A stretch of DNA of 64,000 bases from the NCBI GenBank assembly GCA_021773645.1, contig JAJFJU010000010.1, forward strand, positions 186,001-250,000, written 5' to 3'. This document shows positions 57,575-64,000 of this stretch, piece by piece; within the stretch, counting starts at the first letter, position 1, and the number at the start of each line of letters is the position of its first letter. Under the pieces are notes generated by a model. It saw only the letters and a program-made list of their open reading frames with translations. It had not been told where the DNA came from and ran no database searches. Origin of the DNA: Gammaproteobacteria bacterium (GTDB lineage Bacteria > Pseudomonadota > Gammaproteobacteria > HK1). Made by a program: the position numbers and the translations under genes.

Positions 57575-57592
57575 GAGTCTGTCGGATTTAGG
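57574..57592. repeat. Solo family-B terminal repeat between convergent genes
   Basis: GGAGTCTGTCGGATTTAGG is identical to the left end of family-B copy 2 (25761-25779). Only the 19-bp end is present. It supplies the end of the rsd TAG on the plus strand and the TAA (57588-57590) of the minus-strand gene at 57588. Confidence 0.85.
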
Positions 57593-57896
57593 CTTGTAGA
57601 TTGAGTGTTGGCTCGCGTGGCGTAAGGATCCGTGCGGTGGCACGGTAGGCCGCGATAGCGGCTTCGGGAGATATTCTGCGAGGTGCTTGTTTCTCTATGG
57701 CACCGGAGACTGCATTCAGCAAGCGTAGGCTCTGTGCGCTTTGCCCCAATAGGCCGCCGTCAGTTGCCGGGCGCTCCAGTAACTCACCCTGAACGACACG
57801 TTCTTCCGGAAGCTGGCGGGAAGGCTGCTCACGCGCACTTCCCGCGGCCTGAAACGCGATGACGTTGGCGTGGTTTGTAGCCGCAAGGAGTTGCAT
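57588..57896 (-). CDS. Small hypothetical protein ending in a repeat
   Basis: A 102-residue protein I do not recognise. It has no signal peptide or membrane helix. A Gln/Arg-rich middle (SAREQPSRQLPEERVVQGELLERPATDGG) is followed by LGQSAQSLRLLNAVSGAIEK and RRISPEAAIAAYRATARI, which look helical. The final codons (PTLNLQA then TAA) run into the solo family-B repeat, so the native C-terminus may have been altered. It stands alone, convergent with rsd. It may be a real small gene or a remnant. Confidence 0.5.
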   Translation of the reverse strand: MQLLAATNHANVIAFQAAGSAREQPSRQLPEERVVQGELLERPATDGGLLGQSAQSLRLLNAVSGAIEKQAPRRISPEAAIAAYRATARILTPREPTLNLQA

Positions 57897-57991
57897 GGCG
57901 GGTACCGATCAGGGCAATGCAATCGTTAAAGATAGCACATGCGTGGGCCCCTACTTTTCTCTACATCTCGCCTCATAATCTACGAAAGTGA

Positions 57992-58026
57992 GTAGCCTGG
58001 ATTCCGCTGCGCTTCATCTAGGCTAC
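57992..58026. repeat. Compact family-E hairpin after the CoA-transferase gene
   Basis: GTAGCCTGGAT (57992-58002) and ATCTAGGCTAC (58016-58026) form an 11-bp inverted repeat with one mismatch around TCCGCTGCGCTTC. It lies 8 bp beyond the stop of the minus-strand CoA-transferase and matches the repeat at 47203-47270. It could act as a transcript end. The rest of the 57897-58034 gap shows nothing clear. Confidence 0.75.
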
Positions 58027-58034
58027 AAGCTTCC

Positions 58035-59249
58035 TCAGGCGACTTGAATGACGCCTTCCCCCGCCAATTCATCCACTTCCATCGAGCTATAACCCAATTC
58101 CTGTTCCATGAGTTCGCGGGTGTGGGCGCCGAGTGCTGGTGCTGGTTCATGTGCCTTCTCTGGCGCGCCGGAAAGCATGGGGGCGGTACTGGAGAAGCGG
58201 TATTCACCAATTTCCGGATCATCCACGGGGAGCAACATGCCCCGGGCCGCCACTTGGGGGCAGCTGAAGATGTCTTCCGCGGTGTGCACGGGGCCTGTGG
58301 GTACGCCGGCGGCGTTGAGTTTATCCACTGCCTGTTCTCGGGTGAGACTTGCGAAAAGCGCCTCGATAATCGGATCGAGGTATTCCCGGTTAGCGACTCG
58401 CGCGGTAACGCTGTTGCTCCTCGGATCCTCCGCCAGTTCCGGCCGACCCATGGCCACACACAGGCGTTTCCAGATACGTTCATCAGGCACGTTCACCGCG
58501 ATATAACCGTCCTGGGTGCGGAACGCGCCCCGGGGATAGGTATTTTGTAGCCGGCCCCGATGCGGTGACTGGCCGGCCACGGAGTGCAGGGTGACCATGC
58601 TTTCATTAAGCGAAAGCATATTGTCGTACATGGCGGAGTCCACTATCTGACCCTCGCCGGTGCGCTCGCGCATGTAGAGCGCCTGCATGATGCCAAAGGC
58701 AGTGACCATGCCCGAGTAAATATCGGCCATGCCGTAGATGGTCCAGGAGGGCGGTTTATCCTCAAAGCCCACCAGATGCATGATTCCGCTCATGGCCTCG
58801 GCGACGATGTCGAAGGCGGGGCGGTCACCGTAGGGTCCTTCAAATCCAGGCAGACGGCCGAAGCCGGAGATCATGGCGTAGATGAGGCGGGGATTTAGTT
58901 TGCGCATGGCCTCGCAGCCGATGCCGCGTCGATCAAGTGAGCCGGGTCGCAGGTTCTCCACCACCACGTCGGCGCTGGCCACCAGCCGGCGATAAACTTC
59001 CTTGCCGCTATCGCCCCGCAAATCCAGAGCGATGCTTTTCTTGTTGCGGTTGTAGGCCATGAAACCGGCGGCCTTGCGATTGTCCCCGCGCTCTGCGAAA
59101 GGCGGCATGGAGCGACGCGGATCGCCGCTACCAGGGCGCTCCACCTTGATTACCTCGGCGCCAGCGTCTGCCAGCAATAGTGAGCAATAGGGGCCGGCCA
59201 TGTACTGCTCCATGCCGATAACGCGGATACCTTCCAGCGGGCGCTTCAT
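58035..59249 (-). CDS. Class III CoA-transferase (CaiB/BaiF family)
   Basis: A 404-residue enzyme moving CoA between carboxylic acids. It starts RPLEGIRVIGMEQYMAGPYCSLLLADAGAEVIKVERPGSGDPRR. It has FMAYNRNKKSIALDLRGDSGKE near residue 65, VVENLRPGSLDRRGIG, and YGDRPAFDIVAEAMSGIMHL, where the Asp of PAFD (near residue 166) fits the family catalytic position. PTGPVHTAEDIFSCPQVAARGML is also typical. The substrate is unknown. It starts 3 nt after the thiolase gene, so they form an operon, probably for acyl-CoA breakdown. Confidence 0.92.
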   Translation of the reverse strand: MKRPLEGIRVIGMEQYMAGPYCSLLLADAGAEVIKVERPGSGDPRRSMPPFAERGDNRKAAGFMAYNRNKKSIALDLRGDSGKEVYRRLVASADVVVENLRPGSLDRRGIGCEAMRKLNPRLIYAMISGFGRLPGFEGPYGDRPAFDIVAEAMSGIMHLVGFEDKPPSWTIYGMADIYSGMVTAFGIMQALYMRERTGEGQIVDSAMYDNMLSLNESMVTLHSVAGQSPHRGRLQNTYPRGAFRTQDGYIAVNVPDERIWKRLCVAMGRPELAEDPRSNSVTARVANREYLDPIIEALFASLTREQAVDKLNAAGVPTGPVHTAEDIFSCPQVAARGMLLPVDDPEIGEYRFSSTAPMLSGAPEKAHEPAPALGAHTRELMEQELGYSSMEVDELAGEGVIQVA

Positions 59250-59252
59250 TAA

Positions 59253-60500
59253 CTAGTCTCCAATCCATTCAATAACAGTGGCAACACCCATACCAACCCC
59301 GACACACAGGGTGGCAAGGCCGTAGAAGGGGCGGGGTTGAGTGGGTGCGCGGCGGGCCATTTCATGCAGCAGGGTGACGAGGATGCGCGCCCCTGAGCAA
59401 CCGGTGGGATGGCCGAGGGCAATGGCGCCGCCGTTGACGTTGGTAATGGCGGGGTCGATGCCCAGTTCCCGCATGCAGCCGATGGTTTGAGCTGCAAAGG
59501 CCTCATTAATTTCCACCAGACCGATTTCTTCGATACCAATGCCGAGACGTTTGAGCAATTTTCGAGTCGCCGGCACTGGGCCCAGGCCCATGACCCCGGG
59601 GTCGACGCCGGCTACGGCCGAGCCGAGCCAGCGTGCCTTCGCCTTTAGCCCCAGGGCTTCGGCACGCTCGCCCTCCATCAGCAGCAGGGCCGCAGCACCA
59701 TCATTGATGCCGCTGGAATTCCCCGCAGTGACTGTTCCGCCTTTACGGAAGGCAGGTCGCAGTTTCCCGAGTTGTTCCACCGTGGTGCCTAGTTCAAAGC
59801 CCCCGTCCACCTCGCGATAACGCGGATGCTCGTCTAGCGTGATGGTCTGGGTCTTGCCCCGCCTGGTAGGTGCCTCTACAGGCACGATCTGGGTCTGAAA
59901 ATGGCCTTTGTTCATAGCCTCTACGGTGCGGCGATGACTCTCCAGCGCGTAGGCATCCTGCTCCTCGCGGCTGATATCCATCAGTTCAGCTACATTTTCT
60001 GCGGTTTCCCCCAGGCTGATAATGGGATAGAGGGCATCAAGGCGGGGGTTGTTGTAGCGCCAACCGACAGTGGTATCCCACATTTTCGGTGCTTCTGTGC
60101 TCGGTGAGCGACTGGGTTTGGGGAGGCTCCAGGGGGCGCGACTCATGGATTCTACGCCGCTACCAATATAAACATCTCCTTCGCCCACCAGGATCGCCTT
60201 GGCTGCCTGATTCACGGCCTCTAAGGCTGAGGAACAATTGCGATTGAGCGTTACCCCGGGAACCTCCACCGGGAAACCGGCAAGCAGTGCCGCCATGCGT
60301 GCTACGTCGCGGTTGTCTTCACCTGCTTGATTGCCACAGCCGGCGTAAACATCCTCTATCAGTGCAGGATCGACCCCGGTTTTCTCCATTAGCGCTGCCA
60401 GCACGTGGGCGAGCAGATCATCCGGCCGCACCGTGGAAAGCCCGCCACCGAATTTTCCTATGGGGCTACGTACTCCTTCAACAATCATGACTTCACGCAT
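59253..60500 (-). CDS. Acetyl-CoA acetyltransferase (thiolase)
   Basis: A 415-residue thiolase. The start at 60500 ([19 protein letters not shown]) is preferred because GGAG lies 11 nt upstream; an ATG eight codons earlier overlaps that site. Active-site residues are Cys89 in [16 protein letters not shown], His in [17 protein letters not shown] and Cys in [15 protein letters not shown]. Whether it acts in biosynthesis or in fatty/aromatic acid degradation is not clear. The paired CoA-transferase suggests catabolism of an organic acid. Confidence 0.93.
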   Translation of the reverse strand: MREVMIVEGVRSPIGKFGGGLSTVRPDDLLAHVLAALMEKTGVDPALIEDVYAGCGNQAGEDNRDVARMAALLAGFPVEVPGVTLNRNCSSALEAVNQAAKAILVGEGDVYIGSGVESMSRAPWSLPKPSRSPSTEAPKMWDTTVGWRYNNPRLDALYPIISLGETAENVAELMDISREEQDAYALESHRRTVEAMNKGHFQTQIVPVEAPTRRGKTQTITLDEHPRYREVDGGFELGTTVEQLGKLRPAFRKGGTVTAGNSSGINDGAAALLLMEGERAEALGLKAKARWLGSAVAGVDPGVMGLGPVPATRKLLKRLGIGIEEIGLVEINEAFAAQTIGCMRELGIDPAITNVNGGAIALGHPTGCSGARILVTLLHEMARRAPTQPRPFYGLATLCVGVGMGVATVIEWIGD

Positions 60501-60640
60501 GGTGCTTGCTTCTCCTGAATACAAGGCAGGTAAAGGGTATAGACGCTAATGCCCAGAATGTAAACGCAAGGGTGCTTATTGCTTGTCTTCGAATGTCGGG
60601 AGGGGTTATAGTTCGTTTTCATAGTTCAATAAGTATAAAA

Positions 60641-60973
60641 ATGAATTCAATTAAAGTAATTGCTGCATTATCTGCCCTGGCTCAGGAAACTCGTCTGGCA
60701 ATATTCCGTTTACTGGTTCGTGCGGGTGAGGAGGGGTTGGCTGCGGGGGAGATCGCAAGTCGCCTCGGGGTTGCCGCACCCACGCTTTCCTTTCATTTGA
60801 AGGATCTGCAGCACGCCGGATTGCTACTGTCTGAGCGTCACGGTCGGCAGATCGTCTATCGTGCTGATTTCACCGAGATGCAGGGCCTGATGCAGTTTCT
60901 CTACGAAGACTGCTGTGGTGGGCACCCAGGTTTGTGTATGCCGGTGTGCCAACCGCTTTCTAATGCCTCATAA
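60641..60973 (+). CDS. arsR: ArsR family metalloregulator
   Basis: A 110-residue winged-helix repressor. The start at 60641 aligns with the family (MNSIKVIAALSALAQETRLAIFRLLV); the longer frame to 60506 has no family sequence. DNA-binding helix: LAAGEIASRLGVAAPTLSFHLKDLQHAGLL. The C-terminus has Cys91, Cys92, Cys99 and Cys103 (DCCGGHPGLCMPVC), like the C-terminal arsenite site known in Acidithiobacillus ArsR, and unlike the CxC helix of E. coli ArsR. It is 36 bp before the aquaporin gene and probably controls it. Confidence 0.88.
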   Translation: MNSIKVIAALSALAQETRLAIFRLLVRAGEEGLAAGEIASRLGVAAPTLSFHLKDLQHAGLLLSERHGRQIVYRADFTEMQGLMQFLYEDCCGGHPGLCMPVCQPLSNAS

Positions 60974-61009
60974 CCCGGTTTGTTTAGGACCCTTTTGGGA
61001 AATATTGTA

Positions 61010-61684
61010 ATGACTGATCAATGTCTTCGACGAGCGCTCTTTGCAGAATGGCTGGGGACGGCCTTTTTACTCGCCACGGTGGTGGGTTCGGGCATCATGG
61101 GGGACCGCCTGGCGGGGGGGAATGAGGCCATCGCGCTGTTGGCGAATACCCTTTCTACCGGCGCCATTCTGGTGGTGTTAATTCTGATCTTCGGGGTTTT
61201 TTCTGGTGCACACTTTAACCCCGCGGTGACGTTGTCCTGCTTGCTGATGAAGAAAATCACCTGGGGGCGAGGCCTGGGTTATGTACTGGCCCAAGTGGCG
61301 GGTGCTGTGTGTGGGGTGCTGGCAGCCCATTTGATGTTTGGTGAGCCGCTGTTGATGAGTTCGACTACCGTGCGTACTGGAGTTGGGCAATGGGCTGGGG
61401 AGTTTATCGCAACCTTTGGTTTGTTGGCCGCTATCTTGGGTTGTTTGCGCAGCCGACCTGAGGCGGTGCCCTATGCGGTGGGGCTGTTTATTACCTCGGC
61501 ATACTGGTTTACCTCGTCCACCTCTTTTGCCAATCCAGCAGTGACCATCGGCCGTACCCTGACGGACACCTTTACCGGCATTCAGCCAGTTGATGCGCCA
61601 GCTTTTATCGGCGTGCAGTTAGTGGCTGCGGTATGTGTTACCGGAGTGTTCTTGTGGCTTAACCAAACGCCACAGGCTGACTAG
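61010..61684 (+). CDS. aqpS: Aquaglyceroporin (MIP family), ars-linked
   Basis: A 224-residue six-helix channel. The NPA boxes are HFNPAV (NPA at 70-72) and FANPAVTIGRTLTDTFTGI, with the pore Arg after the second. The start at 61010 is chosen over an ATG ten codons upstream because the protein then begins with family sequence (RRALFAEWLGTAFLLATVVGSGIMGDRLAGG). The arsR-aqpS pairing is known from Sinorhizobium, where AqpS exports arsenite made by ArsC. No arsC is next to it here. Confidence 0.88.
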   Translation: MTDQCLRRALFAEWLGTAFLLATVVGSGIMGDRLAGGNEAIALLANTLSTGAILVVLILIFGVFSGAHFNPAVTLSCLLMKKITWGRGLGYVLAQVAGAVCGVLAAHLMFGEPLLMSSTTVRTGVGQWAGEFIATFGLLAAILGCLRSRPEAVPYAVGLFITSAYWFTSSTSFANPAVTIGRTLTDTFTGIQPVDAPAFIGVQLVAAVCVTGVFLWLNQTPQAD

Positions 61685-61951
61685 CTACTGCCCAGGGCAG
61701 TTTTCCATTTTGAGGATGTAGTAGCCGCTGTTGCCGATTTCAGTCTCTATTGCGGGCTCCGCCTGTTCGATGTGGCAGAAACGGCACTCAGTGGTACTAA
61801 GGGGTTGCCCTTCTTGATCTACGCTGGCCAGATATTCCAGGCCATAGGTAAATACCTTCGCTTCATCAGTGCCCTCGGCCACGAGGATATCGAAGTGCAT
61901 GGTCTGGCCGTCTTTCTTCGGCACGTACGTATCAAATACCGCAACTTTCAT
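61685..61951 (-). CDS. DUF2024 family protein
   Basis: An 88-residue soluble protein with MKVAVFDTYVPKKDGQTMHFDILVAEG, VFTYGLEYLASVDQEGQPLSTTECRFCHIEQAEP and a C-terminal strand GYYILKMENC. This matches DUF2024, a small conserved family of unknown function. CRFCH is a possible metal or redox site. It is convergent with the aquaporin gene with no gap. Confidence 0.85.
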   Translation of the reverse strand: MKVAVFDTYVPKKDGQTMHFDILVAEGTDEAKVFTYGLEYLASVDQEGQPLSTTECRFCHIEQAEPAIETEIGNSGYYILKMENCPGQ

Positions 61952-61970
61952 TATCGTTTTCTCCAGCTGA

Positions 61971-62927
61971 TTAGTTCTCAGACTCCTTCCATAAGGCCGC
62001 GTAATTCTCCATTCGTTCCCGGCTAATTAGGCCTTCCTCGACCGCTGCTTGTACCGCGCAATCAGGTTCAGTGAGATGGCTGCAATCGCGAAAACGGCAG
62101 TTGATGATATGCGGTCGGAACTCGATGAATTGTCTCGCTAGCTCCCGCTGTGGCACGTGCCAGAGGCCGAAGTCACGCACCCCGGGGGAGTCGATAAGAA
62201 AACCGCCTTCAGCCTCGTGCAACGGGTAGAGGCTACCAGAGCTGGTGGTGTGACGGCCTAAGCCATGATAATCGCTTAGCGCTCCAACGGCAGTTTTAAC
62301 CTCGGGTAGCAAACGCATGGTGAGGGAGGATTTGCCGACCCCGGATTGACCCACGAGGATGCTGCAGTGCCCTGCCAGCGCTTGTTGTAGCGCATTCAGA
62401 TTGTCACCACTGTAGGCACTGCAAAAGATCAGTGGATAGCCGATGGCGGCGTAGTGGGCGTAGCGAGCCTCCAGTGCGGCGCGCTCGGTCTCATCCAGCA
62501 ATTCTGCTTTATTCACCACCAATCCAGGGCTGATACCGAGATATTCCGCATTCGCCAGATAGGAATCTATTTCCTTGAGGGAGGGCTGCGGTTGGGGGGC
62601 AATCACCACCAGGATGAGGTCAAGATTGGCCGCTACCGGGCGTAATACGCCCGAGGGTGAGGGGCGGGCGAGCAGGGTGTCGCGCGGTATTAGCGATTCC
62701 ACCACTCCCAGCCGCCCAGTTTCCGCTGGCAACCAGCGCACCCGGTCACCACAGACCAGCGGTGGCACATCGCTGCGCACGGCACAGCGCCGTGTTTTGC
62801 CTTTTACGTCTCGCAGTTTCAGGCGCCGTCCGTGACTGCTAATAACCAGTCCATCGTGTGTTGCGGATTTTTTGCCACGCTTGTGACTTGGGCGGCTCGT
62901 ACGTCCTGCGGAACGATTTTGGCTCAT
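61971..62927 (-). CDS. rsgA: Ribosome small subunit-dependent GTPase A
   Basis: A 318-residue circularly permuted GTPase that matures the 30S subunit. Order: OB-fold (about 30-95), then G4 VVNKAELL, then G1 GQSGVGKSSLTMRLL near residue 200 and G3 DSPGVRDFGL near 245. The C-terminal zinc domain has CRFRDCSHLTEPDCAVQAAV, with Cys-Cys-His-Cys ligands. The basic N-terminus (SQNRSAGRTSRPSHKRGKKS) is usual. It is the standard YjeQ/RsgA type. Confidence 0.96.
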   Translation of the reverse strand: MSQNRSAGRTSRPSHKRGKKSATHDGLVISSHGRRLKLRDVKGKTRRCAVRSDVPPLVCGDRVRWLPAETGRLGVVESLIPRDTLLARPSPSGVLRPVAANLDLILVVIAPQPQPSLKEIDSYLANAEYLGISPGLVVNKAELLDETERAALEARYAHYAAIGYPLIFCSAYSGDNLNALQQALAGHCSILVGQSGVGKSSLTMRLLPEVKTAVGALSDYHGLGRHTTSSGSLYPLHEAEGGFLIDSPGVRDFGLWHVPQRELARQFIEFRPHIINCRFRDCSHLTEPDCAVQAAVEEGLISRERMENYAALWKESEN

Positions 62928-62964
62928 CCGGCTCCAGGGGTGTTTGTGGTCGGCGGAAACGTGC

Positions 62965-63318
62965 TCATATCAACAGGGCATCCACTTTTGCTGCGCAGAT
63001 AAAGTCATTCTCTGATAGCCCACCCACTGCATGGGTTTGGTAATGCACCACCACCCGCGCGTAACCTACCTCCAAGTCGGGATGGTGATCTTCCTGATGG
63101 GCAATCCAGGCCAATGCGTTAACAAAGGCCATGGTTTCGTGAAAGTTAGAGAAGGTGAAGCTTCGCTGCATTTTTAAACAATGGTTATCCAACCCCCAGT
63201 CCGGGAGTATGGTGGCGAGCGCCGCTGCTTCTTCGGGGGTGAGAGGGACAGTGCCACTTTCGCATGCCTTGCAATGACTTTGGAGCAGTTCTGATAGTGC
63301 GTTCATAGGCGGTCCCAA
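62965..63318 (-). CDS. phhB: Pterin-4a-carbinolamine dehydratase
   Basis: A 117-residue enzyme recycling tetrahydropterin cofactor. Family motifs: LTPEEAAALATILPDWGLDN near residues 22-41, FSNFHETMAFVNALAWIAHQEDHHPDLEVGYARVVVHYQTHAVGGLSENDF (the EDHHPD signature and the H-to-GGL segment). Length is normal (118 in Pseudomonas). No phenylalanine hydroxylase gene is nearby; the enzyme may serve other pterin roles. Confidence 0.95.
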   Translation of the reverse strand: MGPPMNALSELLQSHCKACESGTVPLTPEEAAALATILPDWGLDNHCLKMQRSFTFSNFHETMAFVNALAWIAHQEDHHPDLEVGYARVVVHYQTHAVGGLSENDFICAAKVDALLI

Positions 63319-63339
63319 CGGGGTTTAACTGAATAAAGC

Positions 63340-64000
63340 CTAGTCCAGTTTGCTCTCTAAATGGGCAATCCGTAGCGGTGCTGGCGGATGAGTCTCATGG
63401 AAAGCGGAATACAGCGGGTCCGGGGTCAGGGTGTTGGCATTGTCTCGATAGAGTTTCACCAGGGCCTGGATGAGGGGAGCTGCCCCCGTCTGGTGCGCGG
63501 CAAAGTCATCGGCTTCGTATTCGTGACGGCGGGAAAACCAGGCCAGCAGCGGGCTGAGGAAAAAGCTGAACGAGGGTGAGACAAAGAGAAATAGCACCAG
63601 GGCCATGGCGAGGGAGGGTTCTGGCACCCCGAGCCCGTGGTAGAACCAATTTTGTGGGATCAGCCAGCCCAGCATGCTGAAGGCTATCAGGCCAAAACCC
63701 ATGCCCATCGCCATCTGCTTGCGGATGTGGCCACGGCGGAAATGCCCCAGTTCATGGGCCAGCACGGCCTCGGTTTCCTCGGGCTCCAGGCTGCCCAACA
63801 GGGTGTCGTAGAGAACGATACGTTTTTGCGCACCAAAGCCGCTGAAAAAGGCATTGCCGTGGCTGCTTCGCTTCGAACCATCGGCGACAAAGATGCCATT
63901 GGGGGCAAAACCGTTGCGTTCCAGCAGGCCCTCCAGTCGGGATTTGAGCGCCTCATCGTCGAGCGCTGTGAATTTATTGAAAAGTGGGGCAATGAAGGCG
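63340..64000 (-). CDS. M48 family (Ste24-like) membrane metallopeptidase, C-terminal part
   Basis: About 219 C-terminal residues; the N-terminus is beyond the right edge. The zinc motif HELGH (VLAHELGHFRRGHIRK) is present with the second-region Glu in RRHEYEADDFAA. GIFVADGSKRSSHGNAFFSGFGAQKRIVLYDTLLGSLEPEE is the Ste24-type active-site approach. Two membrane segments lie between (GMGFGLIAFSMLGWLI, LAMALVLFLFVSPSFSFFLSPLLAWF). It probably cleaves membrane or prenylated-like proteins in quality control. The order M48-phhB-rsgA is shared with relatives. Confidence 0.9.
   Translation of the reverse strand, partial: AFIAPLFNKFTALDDEALKSRLEGLLERNGFAPNGIFVADGSKRSSHGNAFFSGFGAQKRIVLYDTLLGSLEPEETEAVLAHELGHFRRGHIRKQMAMGMGFGLIAFSMLGWLIPQNWFYHGLGVPEPSLAMALVLFLFVSPSFSFFLSPLLAWFSRRHEYEADDFAAHQTGAAPLIQALVKLYRDNANTLTPDPLYSAFHETHPPAPLRIAHLESKLD

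Overview
The window is a chromosomal segment of a Gammaproteobacterium. The evidence is the block order pyrG-kdsA-eno-ftsB-ispD-ispF-truD, the block pncC-thpR-recA-recX-alaS-lysC-csrA-tRNA-Ser-tRNA-Arg, and the presence of Rsd/AlgQ, SlyD, YbiT, RarD, PhhB and RsgA. It is not an enteric. The genus cannot be fixed from this sequence; a member of the Chromatiales/Thiotrichales grade would fit. No prophage, complete insertion sequence or CRISPR array is present.

Layout. Positions 1-10.9 kb (minus strand) are one long Flp/Tad type IVc pilus operon. Read from its promoter end it runs flp pilin, TadG-like, TadE-like, a secreted protein, a small pseudopilin-like protein, CpaB with a repeat tail, a small repeat protein, CpaC secretin, an FHA-CpaF ATPase fusion, TadB and TadC (cut by the window edge). 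Positions 11-18.6 kb hold a prohibitin, an HNH protein, three small folding or RNA-binding genes, a SGNH hydrolase and aminopeptidase N. Positions 18.8-29.1 kb are housekeeping genes for CTP, KDO, enolase, divisome, isoprenoid, pseudouridine and GMP synthesis. A minus-strand autotransporter follows, then tadA, pncC, thpR, recA, recX, alaS, lysC, csrA and two tRNA genes with an integrase remnant beside them (29-39 kb).

Positions 39.1-45.3 kb are a minus-strand c-di-GMP signalling cluster: two tandemly duplicated PAS-GGDEF-EAL genes flank a substrate-binding protein. The membrane-sensor gene of the pair is interrupted by one in-frame amber codon. Positions 45.5-57.6 kb hold ybiT behind an attenuator-like leader, a phosphate transporter pair, rarD, gloB, a metallo-beta-lactamase-fold phosphodiesterase, a third large GGDEF/degenerate-EAL protein, pabB and rsd. 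Positions 57.6-64 kb hold a thiolase/CoA-transferase operon, an ArsR-aquaglyceroporin pair, rsgA, phhB and an M48 peptidase cut by the window edge.

The most distinctive pattern not explained by genes is a set of short dispersed repeats with inverted ends. They belong to at least five sequence families and nearly all sit within about 15 bp of a stop codon. Some of them supply the stop codon itself. Other notable points are the 40-residue repeats in CpaB with a miniature secreted relative next door, the amber-split signalling gene, a leader peptide and terminator ahead of ybiT, and a probable CTG start for recX.
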